A stretch of DNA of 7,357 bases from UBA927 sp964367095 (GCA_964367095.1 CAYIXE010000041.1:1-7357); one strand, 5' to 3'; counted from the first letter of the stretch, positions 1 through 4,383 are shown. Translations and numbers: made by a program. The notes: generated by a model not told the origin, from the sequence alone.

Positions 1-40
1 TGCTCAAACGCATTGCGAAAGAATATGCCTAAACTTTTAA

Positions 41-160
41 AACAGGCTCTTAGAACGAGCAGCTTCTCAAATTAGCCCAGGCCATCGCGTTGAAATTTTT
101 CTCAATGGAGAACGTGGCGAATTCACATTTGAGGATTTAATACAACATAGAAAACCATAA
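41..160 (+). pseudogene. C-terminal fragment of an unrecognised protein
   Basis: An open stretch of about 39 codons ends in TAA at 158-160. The translation looks protein-like (SPGHRVEIFLNGERGEF, then FEDLIQHRKP) but has no ATG, GTG or TTG start, and an in-frame TAA stands at 38-40. It may be the end of a gene broken by a frameshift near 30-40, since the next frame upstream reads LKRIAKEYA before its own stop. No family was recognised. It ends only a few bases left of a tRNA-end-like repeat (167-185), so it may be the native gene at the edge of an integrated segment. Confidence 0.3.
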
Positions 161-247
161 AGACCGTGTGTCCTCGATAGGAATCCTTCTTCACTACATC
201 AAACTACCACAAATATACACAACCTCTACGTAGAGAATTTAAAGTGA
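161..247 (+). pseudogene. Gene-tail remnant ending in NIHNLYVENLK
   Basis: In the same frame as the preceding fragment, but after its stop, the sequence reads on to TGA at 245-247 and ends NPSSLHQTTTNIHNLYVENLK-stop, apart from the first few residues. A very similar tail (SSFRHLAANIHNLYVVNLK-stop) ends at 625, and both stop at the same residue. This indicates a second, decayed copy of the 3' end of the gene at 295-625. It has no start codon of its own and overlaps the tRNA-like repeat at 167-185, so it is called a remnant. Function unknown. Confidence 0.4.
167..185 (-). repeat. Partial copy of tRNA-Arg 3' end (putative att site, copy A)
   Basis: 17 of 19 bases match 1119-1137, which is the 3' end of the tRNA-Arg gene (tRNA positions 57-73) plus two trailer bases. 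The copy carries A at tRNA position 68, which would pair normally with U5; the present tRNA gene has G there. Tyrosine recombinases commonly leave such duplications when an element integrates into a tRNA gene. No integrase is visible in the window, so this remains an inference. Confidence 0.5.
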
Positions 248-258
248 TTAACCACCCA

Positions 259-286
259 TTGACGTAAAGACAATTTACTTTATACT
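259..286 (+). promoter_or_regulatory. Sigma70-like promoter for the gene at 295
   Basis: TTGACG (259-264), a 16-bp spacer and TATACT (281-286). The ATG follows 8 nt after the -10 box, so the transcript would be leaderless or nearly so. Confidence 0.6.
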
Positions 287-294
287 TATCGGCA

Positions 295-625
295 ATGAGT
301 GGCGTGTCGATACCCGAAACATGTAGCGCCTGCCTTGCATCAAGAATTATTGATGAACAATATAAGCGTGGATACTGCACTCGTCAGTCTTACGGACCAC
401 AAATCAATTTACATTTAGACATGCCCCCCGAATTTAATCTAGCAAATGATCCAAATCTCAAAAGAAGCATTGTATGGACATTGAGACATGTTTGTAGTTT
501 TCCGACTAAACTTGTTTTAACGCCAAATCATAACCGCCTGCGGAGGAAATGACACTCATAAATTTTCTTCATTTCGTCATCTTGCCGCAAATATACATAA
601 TCTGTATGTGGTGAACCTAAAATAG
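295..625 (+). pseudogene. Small unrecognised cysteine-containing protein, probably frameshifted
   Basis: The ATG at 295 opens an 85-codon frame ending TGA at 552. The protein has a CSAC pair near residue 10 and further cysteines, possibly metal-binding, but no family was recognised. A second frame, one base ahead, is open from 521 to TAG at 623-625 and ends FSSFRHLAANIHNLYVVNLK. That tail is closely matched by the remnant ending at 247, so it was coding. The simplest reading is a single gene of about 110 codons with a frame change between 521 and 552. The alternative is that the 85-aa frame (295-552) is functional as it stands. The tail stop lies 2 bp from the stop of the convergent gene at 628. 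A good promoter precedes the start. Confidence 0.5.
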
Positions 626-627
626 AA

Positions 628-885
628 TTATCTTCGTTGACCCCAATGATTAACTCTTAATCGAAAATCTTGTATTGCTCGCGTAACGGATAGCTCTGGA
701 TCGGCTGCAGCATATTTTATGCAAGCAATAATGTGTCCAGCTGGAGTTGTCTCTTGAACACTTAAGCAGTCACCTTCTTCATCTTCCGTTACAACAAATA
801 ACGTTTTTCCACTTGCTTGCGGCACTCTCCTTCCCGTCTGTATTGCAAGAATTTTGGGATATGAAGGAGTATTTGAAATAGGCAT
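628..885 (-). CDS. Hypothetical protein, 85 aa
   Basis: The frame runs from ATG at 885 to TAA at 628-630. The protein is soluble-looking, with an acidic patch (TEDEEGD) in the middle and a basic, aromatic C-terminus ending RLRVNHWGQRR. No motif or family was recognised. A promoter lies directly upstream, so the start is well supported. It faces the gene at 295-625 tail to tail with 2 bp between stops and lies within the segment bounded by tRNA-end copies, so it may be cargo of an old integrated element. Confidence 0.55.
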   Translation of the reverse strand: MPISNTPSYPKILAIQTGRRVPQASGKTLFVVTEDEEGDCLSVQETTPAGHIIACIKYAAADPELSVTRAIQDFRLRVNHWGQRR

Positions 886-894
886 AGAATTAAC

Positions 895-923
895 ATTCTA
901 TACTTTTTATGTCCTAGCGACAA
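895..923 (-). promoter_or_regulatory. Promoter for the 628-885 gene
   Basis: On the minus strand: TTGTCG (923-918), a 17-bp spacer and TAGAAT (900-895). The ATG is 9 nt downstream, indicating a leaderless or near-leaderless message. Confidence 0.55.
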
Positions 924-1000
924 TCACCTGCGCAAAATCCAAAAAGAAGGTATGGCAATATCATTTAATGTAGATTATTGGAGGATACGATAACTTCTTA

Positions 1001-1040
1001 GTTGTCTTTTACACTAGCGGCCGCTATAGCAAAAGACAAC
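1001..1040. repeat. 40-bp palindrome with NotI-like core
   Basis: Two 10-bp arms, GTTGTCTTTT (1001-1010) and AAAAGACAAC (1031-1040), are perfect complements. Between them a 12-bp palindrome TAGCGGCCGCTA (1015-1026) shares the same centre, so the whole 40 bp folds with only three mismatched pairs per arm. The flanks lack a proper T-tract. It lies 11 bp from tRNA-end copy B. A terminator, a protein-binding site or a recombination hairpin are all possible. In the rest of 886-1120 no convincing gene was seen; a 14-codon ORF at 952 is too short to call. Confidence 0.6.
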
Positions 1041-1051
1041 ATGTATTTATT

Positions 1052-1070
1052 TGTGTCCTCGGTAAGAATT
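1052..1070 (-). repeat. Partial copy of tRNA-Arg 3' end (putative att site, copy B)
   Basis: 16 of 19 bases match 1119-1137. Like copy A it has the base that restores the U5-A68 acceptor pair. Copies A and B also look alike just beyond the tRNA-derived part (GAATCCTTCTTC against GAATTCTCCTTCTCC), suggesting both junctions came from related integrations. It lies only 67 bp from the intact gene. Confidence 0.45.
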
Positions 1071-1077
1071 CTCCTTC

Positions 1078-1094
1078 TCCCGCCTTTGGCGGGA
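1078..1094. repeat. Short palindrome TCCCGCC-TTT-GGCGGGA
   Basis: Perfect 7-bp stem with a 3-base loop. The same stem with loop AAC recurs at 1341-1357, on the other side of the tRNA pair. This is a REP-like dispersed hairpin; function unknown. Confidence 0.6.
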
Positions 1095-1120
1095 TTCGGA
1101 TGGACACAGTCGAACTTTTG

Positions 1121-1192
1121 TGTCCCCGGTAGGAATCGGACCTGCATCGGAGGTTTAGGAAACCTCTACTCTATCCATTGAGCTACGAGGAC
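1121..1192 (-). tRNA. tRNA-Arg (anticodon CCU)
   Basis: Read on the minus strand from 1192: acceptor GTCCTCG, D stem GCTC/GAGT, anticodon stem GAGGT/ACCTC with loop TTCCTAA (anticodon CCT, reading AGG), four-base variable region, T arm, acceptor CGGGGAC and discriminator A. It is 72 nt with no encoded CCA (the next bases are CAA). Oddities: the T-loop reads TCCGATT, so the normally invariant U55 is C; the T stem has a C50-A64 mismatch; the acceptor has a U5-G68 wobble. Two partial copies of its 3' half (167-185, 1052-1070) suggest past integration here. It may be functional but slightly degraded. Confidence 0.85.
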
Positions 1193-1201
1193 ATAACCCT
1201 T

Positions 1202-1207
1202 ATTCTA
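1202..1207 (-). promoter_or_regulatory. -10 box for tRNA-Arg
   Basis: TAGAAT on the minus strand, 9 nt before the first base of the tRNA. No good -35 box was seen. The two tRNA genes are head to head with only 45 bp between them, so their promoters overlap. Confidence 0.4.
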
Positions 1208-1218
1208 CCCTAAATCTA

Positions 1219-1227
1219 TGCTAGAAT
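1219..1227 (+). promoter_or_regulatory. Extended -10 box for tRNA-Pro
   Basis: TGCTAGAAT, an extended -10 (TGn-TAGAAT), ends 10 nt before the first base of tRNA-Pro. Confidence 0.45.
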
Positions 1228-1237
1228 ACTATGTATT

Positions 1238-1310
1238 CGGGATGTAGTTCAGTTGGTAGAATATTCGGTTCGGGACCGAAAGGTCCGCAGTTCGAATCTG
1301 CGCATCCCGA
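1238..1310 (+). tRNA. tRNA-Pro (anticodon CGG)
   Basis: Canonical cloverleaf of 73 nt: acceptor CGGGATG paired perfectly with CATCCCG, D stem GTTC/GAAT, anticodon stem TTCGG/CCGAA with loop TTCGGGA (anticodon CGG, G37 as usual for proline), T stem CGCAG/CTGCG with loop TTCGAAT, and discriminator A. CCA is not encoded (CTA follows), so the CCA end must be added by nucleotidyltransferase. Divergent from tRNA-Arg. Confidence 0.95.
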
Positions 1311-1340
1311 CTAACGATTTCTTGCGGGGTAAATTATGCG

Positions 1341-1357
1341 TCCCGCCAACGGCGGGA
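1341..1357. repeat. Short palindrome TCCCGCC-AAC-GGCGGGA
   Basis: Same 7-bp stem as at 1078-1094 but with a different loop. It lies 31 bp past tRNA-Pro and could also terminate that transcript, although no T-tract follows. Confidence 0.55.
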
Positions 1358-1360
1358 AGG

Positions 1361-1426
1361 TCGAGAGTTCCCCGCCTGCCAGCGCTTTGCACAAGCAATG
1401 CGGGCAGGGAATCTCTCATTCTCGAC
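1361..1426. repeat. Large hairpin-forming repeat upstream of the toxin-antitoxin pair
   Basis: Nested complementary arms: TCGAGAGTTCCC (1361-1372) against GGGAATCTCTC...TCTCGA (1408-1426, with bulges), CCTGCC against GGGCAGG, and an inner TTGC-ACAA-GCAA. The left 19 bases recur with one mismatch at 2076-2094, just past the toxin gene. It looks like a dispersed REP-type element. No gene was seen in 1311-1496. Confidence 0.5.
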
Positions 1427-1459
1427 TAAATTTACAAACAGGTATCATCAGTCGACTCG

Positions 1460-1488
1460 TTGACAAACCATTATATAACCATTATATT
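1460..1488 (+). promoter_or_regulatory. Promoter and possible operator of the toxin-antitoxin operon
   Basis: TTGACA (1460-1465), an exact 17-bp spacer and TATATT (1483-1488); the ATG follows 8 nt later (leaderless). ATTATAT occurs at 1470-1476 and 1481-1487, 11 bp apart or about one helical turn, with a related ATAATAT at 1490-1496. Ribbon-helix-helix antitoxins often bind such spaced repeats to repress their own operon; that role is inferred. Confidence 0.65.
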
Positions 1489-1496
1489 CATAATAT

Positions 1497-1778
1497 ATGA
1501 AAACGATACTCCAGATTCCGATAGAAAAAAAGTTGCGCGATCAGGCGCTTATCTTGGCAGAAAAAAAGGGATTTTCTTCCCTGCAGGATGTAATGCGATT
1601 GTTCATTGCACAGTTTGTCGAAAATAAAATTGATGTAGGGTTTATTGAGTCATCCGAAAAATTATCGTTACGCGCAGCTCGCCGATATGACAAGATGGTG
1701 GAGGATATAGAATCAGGAAATATTAAAACAAAATCATTTACATCGGTGAAAGATCTGATGGCCGATCTCAATTCATGA
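1497..1778 (+). CDS. Type II antitoxin, ribbon-helix-helix-like (RelB/DinJ type)
   Basis: 93 aa. The N-terminus (KTILQIPIEKKLRDQAL, then AEKKGFSSLQDVMRLFIAQF) has the beta-strand/helix/helix pattern of a ribbon-helix-helix DNA-binding domain (about residues 2-42). The charged C-terminal half would wrap the toxin. The stop overlaps the toxin start in ATGA (1775-1778), so translation is coupled. By analogy with the family it neutralises the toxin and, with it, represses the promoter at 1460-1488. The exact antitoxin family cannot be fixed by eye. Confidence 0.8.
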   Translation: MKTILQIPIEKKLRDQALILAEKKGFSSLQDVMRLFIAQFVENKIDVGFIESSEKLSLRAARRYDKMVEDIESGNIKTKSFTSVKDLMADLNS

Positions 1779-2041
1779 CTATTGAACGAACTCCGTCTTT
1801 TAAAAAAGCCTACAAAAAGCGTATCGCTTCAAATTCCAAACTAGTTCACGCAGTAATCCAACGAATACGACTTTTTGACGAAAATCCATTTCATCCAATC
1901 TTACACAATCATCCATTAACTGGATCGCTTCAAGGATTTCGATCCTTTTCCATTACTGGTGATTTTCGAATTATTTATCAGCCAATGAATGAAACGAAGG
2001 TGCGCTTCTTGGATATTGGAACCCATAATCAGGTGTACTAA
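1775..2041 (+). CDS. Type II toxin, YafQ/RelE-family mRNA interferase
   Basis: 88 aa, the usual length for RelE/ParE-superfamily toxins. Family features are HNHPLTGSLQGFRSF (about residues 44-58), GDFRIIYQ (62-69) and the C-terminal IGTHNQVY (81-88). In E. coli YafQ the equivalent histidines and aspartate are catalytic; here H46, D63 and H84 are present, as are basic R56 and R65, so the toxin looks intact. It would cleave mRNA on the ribosome when the antitoxin is lost. The 4-bp overlap with the antitoxin gene and the lack of its own promoter mark a classic operon. The pair is flanked by related hairpin repeats, suggesting horizontal mobility. Confidence 0.88.
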   Translation: MTIERTPSFKKAYKKRIASNSKLVHAVIQRIRLFDENPFHPILHNHPLTGSLQGFRSFSITGDFRIIYQPMNETKVRFLDIGTHNQVY

Positions 2042-2075
2042 ATCACGGAAATGCGACGATTCTGAAACCGTGAGA

Positions 2076-2110
2076 TCGAGAATTCCCCGCCTGCATCACA
2101 TTTTGTGATG
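2076..2110. repeat. Repeat downstream of toxin plus small hairpin
   Basis: 2076-2094 matches 1361-1379 at 18 of 19 bases. It runs directly into a perfect hairpin CATCACA-TTT-TGTGATG (2094-2110). A weaker hairpin, TCACGG (2043-2048) with CCGTGA (2068-2073), lies between it and the toxin stop. One of these may terminate the operon. Confidence 0.5.
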
Positions 2111-2125
2111 TACATAACATACCTA

Positions 2126-2153
2126 TTGCAAAATAGAAATAAATCACTATAAT
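2126..2153 (+). promoter_or_regulatory. Promoter for the 2163 gene
   Basis: TTGCAA (2126-2131), a 16-bp spacer and a consensus TATAAT (2148-2153). The ATG is 9 nt downstream. Confidence 0.6.
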
Positions 2154-2162
2154 CAGGGCAAG

Positions 2163-2390
2163 ATGGCAACACAAACTGTTCGTATCAGAATAGGCAATCA
2201 TACAGATGCAGTACTTTCTCGTAAACGATTTCGATTAATCGCGAGGAGTGCCCTAAAAAATTTAAGAGAATCTTCACCTACGATTGTTCATACATCATGG
2301 TACGATGAAATGGAACGTAAACGTAGAGCTGTTGTAAGAGACTTGTATGGCGAACTTCATAATAAGGGAGATTGGGAGAGAACCGAATAA
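2163..2390 (+). CDS. Hypothetical small basic protein, 75 aa
   Basis: The product is rich in Arg and Lys (SRKRFRLIARSALKNLRE; ERKRRAVVRDLYGELHNKG) with no membrane segment. It is predicted mostly helical after an N-terminal strand (TQTVRIRIG). It could bind nucleic acid or ribosomes, but no family was recognised. It has its own consensus promoter and a terminator overlapping its stop codon, so it is a well-delimited single-gene transcript. It has no visible operon link to the toxin-antitoxin pair or to maf. Confidence 0.65.
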   Translation: MATQTVRIRIGNHTDAVLSRKRFRLIARSALKNLRESSPTIVHTSWYDEMERKRRAVVRDLYGELHNKGDWERTE

Positions 2391-2398
2391 TCTCCCTT
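2364..2398 (+). terminator. Terminator overlapping the stop of the 2163-2390 gene
   Basis: AAGGGAGATT (2364-2373) and AATCTCCCTT (2389-2398) form a perfect 10-bp stem with a 15-base loop, followed by CTTCCTTAATCCTT. The right arm contains the last two bases of the stop codon. Confidence 0.55.
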
Positions 2399-2422
2399 CT
2401 TCCTTAATCCTTCAAAGTACGA

Positions 2423-2428
2423 TATAAT
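2423..2428 (+). promoter_or_regulatory. -10 box for maf
   Basis: Consensus TATAAT with the ATG 7 nt downstream. No convincing -35 box was seen; the expected position falls just after the preceding terminator. Confidence 0.5.
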
Positions 2429-2435
2429 ACGTCTT

Positions 2436-3104
2436 ATGAAACTCTCTTTTGCTTCCAAAAATCAACCCGACGTACCTCCACAGCCAGACATCATTCTCGC
2501 TTCACAATCCGTAGGCCGCAAAGGACTTCTCGAAAAGCTTGGGCTTCGCTTCCGTGTCGTCGTCACCCGTGTTGACGAAGACAAAATCGTCGATGCCAAT
2601 CCGATGAAAATGATCCAAAAACGTGCACAAGCCAAAGCTGACGAAGTAGTTCATAATCCAAGAGTCTACATGGTGCCGGAAGACCGAGACGTGGTCATAA
2701 TCGCTGCCGACTCTATGGCAATCATTGGCAAGAAAACATATGGCAAAGCTATGGATCGCGACGACGCCAAACGCATCATCAAAGAACTCATGGATAAATC
2801 CCACACATTCGTGACCGCACTTACCGTCTGCCATATCGCCATGGGGCAGCTGAAGAAAACATGGACCAAAACGGTAGAAACCAAAGTAACGCTTGGTAAA
2901 ATTTCACAAGCAGAACTTGACGCGTATGTAGTCCACTATGACTTTACCCGCTTTGCGGCAGGCTATGCGTTAAACGAAACACCGTGGGATTTGGTAACCA
3001 AAATTGATGGTTCGTATACTAATGTTGTGGGTCTTCCTTTTGAAGCACTCCTTCCTATATTACGTACACTCAAAATCATCGACGCCCCTGCCCCAGAAAA
3101 ATAA
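2436..3104 (+). CDS. maf: Maf-family nucleoside triphosphate pyrophosphatase
   Basis: 222 aa. Maf proteins hydrolyse non-canonical or surplus nucleoside triphosphates (for example dTTP, UTP or modified pyrimidines) to the monophosphate plus pyrophosphate in the cytoplasm. Diagnostic motifs are LASQSVGRKGLLEKLG (21-36, the phosphate-binding LASxSxxR loop), VDE (46-48), IIAADSMAIIGKK (88-100, with the family aspartate at 92), the FAAGYALNE block (173-181) and DGSYTNVVGLPFEAL (191-205). All are in order, so it should be active. It has about 16 extra N-terminal residues before the usual start of the family, but the -10 box 7 nt before the ATG supports this start. Which Maf subfamily and nucleotide it prefers cannot be told by eye. 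Confidence 0.92.
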   Translation: MKLSFASKNQPDVPPQPDIILASQSVGRKGLLEKLGLRFRVVVTRVDEDKIVDANPMKMIQKRAQAKADEVVHNPRVYMVPEDRDVVIIAADSMAIIGKKTYGKAMDRDDAKRIIKELMDKSHTFVTALTVCHIAMGQLKKTWTKTVETKVTLGKISQAELDAYVVHYDFTRFAAGYALNETPWDLVTKIDGSYTNVVGLPFEALLPILRTLKIIDAPAPEK

Positions 3105-3128
3105 CCCTGACAGGGTTCAACCCTGTCA
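3105..3128 (+). terminator. Hairpin after maf
   Basis: TGACAGGG-TTCAA-CCCTGTCA (3108-3128) follows the stop codon within 4 nt. The stem is strong but no T-run follows, so termination is probable, not certain. It is also 15 bp beyond the stop of the convergent 3143-3394 gene. Confidence 0.5.
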
Positions 3129-3142
3129 ACATCTAATCTCGA

Positions 3143-3394
3143 CTATCGCCATGGAAAATTTGCTTTTCTTGGATATCTCGAAGAACAATATCCTTCTAAA
3201 TTATTTCCAAACTCACGCATTTTCTTTGTTCTTGCCGCTGTGAGACAGGCTTTCGCATCTTGCATATCTAAACCAATAAATTCCGAATTTTTTAAAAGAT
3301 CGTTTAATGAAAATCCACCTGATAAAAGCCTTTCTCTATAAGCACCTTCTGTTACTGCCTTTGAAACAACTAATGCTACTGCATTTATAGTCAT
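3143..3394 (-). CDS. Small protein resembling an NHLP-type leader peptide, 83 aa
   Basis: From ATG at 3394 the protein begins with a helical region (AVALVVSKAVTEGAYRERLLSGG), continues FSLNDLLKNSEFIGLD, and ends in a basic tail with one Cys-Ser-Ser and three prolines or aromatics (GYCSSRYPRKANFPWR). The 'AxxxYRERLLS...L...GL' pattern recalls nitrile-hydratase-like leader peptides (NHLP/Os1348 types) of ribosomally made modified peptides, with the tail as a possible core. No modifying enzyme or exporter lies nearby, so the likeness is only suggestive. It has a consensus TATAAT 6 nt before the start and converges on maf. Confidence 0.55.
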   Translation of the reverse strand: MTINAVALVVSKAVTEGAYRERLLSGGFSLNDLLKNSEFIGLDMQDAKACLTAARTKKMREFGNNLEGYCSSRYPRKANFPWR

Positions 3395-3400
3395 ATTTGT

Positions 3401-3429
3401 ATTATATCAAAGTATATACATCTAGTCTA
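3401..3429 (-). promoter_or_regulatory. Promoter for the 3143-3394 gene
   Basis: On the minus strand: TAGACT (3429-3424), a 17-bp spacer and TATAAT (3406-3401). The ATG is 6 nt downstream (leaderless). Confidence 0.55.
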
Positions 3430-3442
3430 TTTTTAATTTTAT

Positions 3443-3471
3443 TGACAAGTCAAATCTTGTAGGCCTTGTCA
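3443..3471. repeat. Inverted repeat TGACAAG...CTTGTCA
   Basis: 7-bp arms (3443-3449, 3465-3471) enclose 15 bp in the intergenic space between two divergent genes. It could be a regulator site or a weak hairpin. Confidence 0.35.
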
Positions 3472-3484
3472 GTCTATATTCTCA

Positions 3485-3522
3485 TTTTGATATTTTAGAG
3501 CCATGGCTCTAAAATTTCAAAA
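3485..3522. repeat. 38-bp near-perfect palindrome between divergent genes
   Basis: Two 19-bp arms around CCATGG differ at a single pair (3491/3516); the inner 24 bp (3492-3515) are perfect. Short T and A runs at both ends make it look like a bidirectional terminator, yet it lies between two divergent promoters and not between gene ends. The flanking gap 3395-3582 contains no recognisable gene. Confidence 0.6.
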
Positions 3523-3564
3523 CTTCATTCAGGGTTATTTTCATAAATAGAATACTATTTTCCA

Positions 3565-3573
3565 TGATACAAT
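3565..3573 (+). promoter_or_regulatory. Extended -10 promoter for the transporter gene
   Basis: TGATACAAT, an extended -10, with the ATG 9 nt downstream. The -35 region is weak, as is common with extended -10 promoters. Confidence 0.5.
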
Positions 3574-4034
3574 ATTAATCTTATGGAATCGTTATATGTA
3601 AAGATTGACAGATCAAAAATCCTCTCCCAGCTCGTGCCTTTAGCATTGACGGGCGTTGTCATGGCAGTCTTTATCGCCATTTTACATGGCGCACTTCTTA
3701 TCTTTAACGCGGTCCCCTTTTCTGAACCAATCACTATGCAATTTCGCTGGATCGATGTCTTGATCGGCGCGACGATATATTTAAAAACCAGCATCGACTT
3801 TGCTATTTTTATTGGTCGATTAATGGCGGCCAACCCCGGATGGCGCTCGCGTGTGGCAATAGAAATCGGTACAGCTGCCGGCAATGCGTTTGGCACAATC
3901 CTTGTCATCGGCATGTGGGTGCTTTTAAAACACGTCGATATTTTACTGGCACTGATGGTCTTTGTGGCATCGCTTGTCCTCTTTGAACTGGCTCATGGAA
4001 GCCTTGAACATTTCACCAGTTGGGGGGCCGAGAG

Positions 4035-4054
4035 TCCTGAGCGCAGTCGAAGGA
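4035..4054 (+). repeat. REP-like sequence inside the transporter gene
   Basis: TCCTGAGCGCAGTCGAAGGA is an imperfect palindrome of a type seen dispersed in many bacterial genomes. Here it sits in frame and encodes the SPERSRR stretch in a loop between membrane helices, so its insertion did not break the reading frame. Confidence 0.5.
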
Positions 4055-4174
4055 TCTCAATAAAAAAAGTAATATTTCTTGGACTTCACGGCTTTTTAGA
4101 TCGCATTAAAAAACTCATTGATCCTATACTTTCCCGCGTCATGCCGGATTTAGGAGAAAAAATGAAAGGAAAAT

Positions 4175-4190
4175 CAACGCTTGACTGGAA
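4175..4190 (+). repeat. Left copy of 16-bp target duplication
   Basis: CAACGCTTGACTGGAA is identical to 4384-4399. It directly abuts the left end of the mobile element. Confidence 0.9.
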
Positions 4191-4383
4191 TGTAAGATGA
4201 TCTCTCAATTTTCCTAAAAGATGATTTCTCAATTTTCACATCAGCAAGACCTTTAGTATGCTTGACTGATTGTAACGTAAATACAAAGCTCAATGAGCAG
4301 GTTGTAGGCTTTTTGCCTATAAGAATTTAAACCGTGCAAATTGAGAAATCAAAAAACGACGTAAATTGAGAGATCACTTTACA
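4191..4383. mobile_element. 193-bp miniature inverted-repeat element (IS481-like ends)
   Basis: The left end TGTAAGATGATCTCTCAATT and the inverted right end TGTAAAGTGATCTCTCAATT agree except at two bases. Each end carries a second copy of the motif TGATTTCTCAATTT about 24 bp inward (4222-4235; 4338-4350 in reverse). The element is bounded exactly by 16-bp direct repeats and encodes no transposase, so it is a non-autonomous element mobilised in trans. Ends beginning TGT and long, variable target duplications suggest the IS481 family; this is inference. Two small internal hairpins are GCTCAATGAGC (4288-4298) and TAGGC-TTTTT-GCCTA (4305-4319). Confidence 0.85.

Larger units (their letters stand above)
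3583..4200 (+). pseudogene. N-terminal part of an interrupted LysE/CadD-like membrane transporter
   Basis: 205 codons, the last four (NVR-stop) coming from the inserted element. Hydrophobic segments lie at about residues 15-43, 57-80, 96-115 and 119-138. The motif KTSIDFAIFIGRL (68-80) and, in the separated 3' part, GLDDFAGYVPLF resemble the paired acidic helices of the LysE/CadD superfamily of amino-acid or cation exporters. That assignment is tentative. A loop peptide, ESPERSRR (150-157), is encoded by a known kind of dispersed repeat (4035-4054). The frame breaks at 4191 where a 193-bp element is inserted. The fragment lacks the last two or three membrane helices, so it is probably inactive unless the element excises. 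Confidence 0.75.

Noticed and set aside
952..993. 14-codon ORF with an AAGAAGG sequence before its ATG
   Set aside because: Too short to judge, and ribosome sites are not otherwise used in this window.
1001..2110. CRISPR array or integron-like array from the many hairpins
   Set aside because: Repeats are few, differ from one another and are not evenly spaced; no cas or integrase gene is present.
2502..2884. Long minus-strand open frames opposite maf
   Set aside because: They lie wholly antisense to a gene with all Maf motifs and their translations are His/Val/Ser-rich without protein-like pattern.
3004..3243. 79-codon plus-strand frame over the end of maf
   Set aside because: It runs through the maf 3' end, a hairpin and the opposite gene; no independent signal.
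3555..3914. 119-codon minus-strand frame opposite the transporter start
   Set aside because: Antisense shadow of a clear membrane-protein reading frame; no promoter or motif.
245..4200. Recoding of UGA (as in some candidate phyla with genetic code 25)
   Set aside because: TGA ends several frames at sensible places (antitoxin 1776-1778, gene end at 6899-6901) and conserved proteins show no in-frame TGA.
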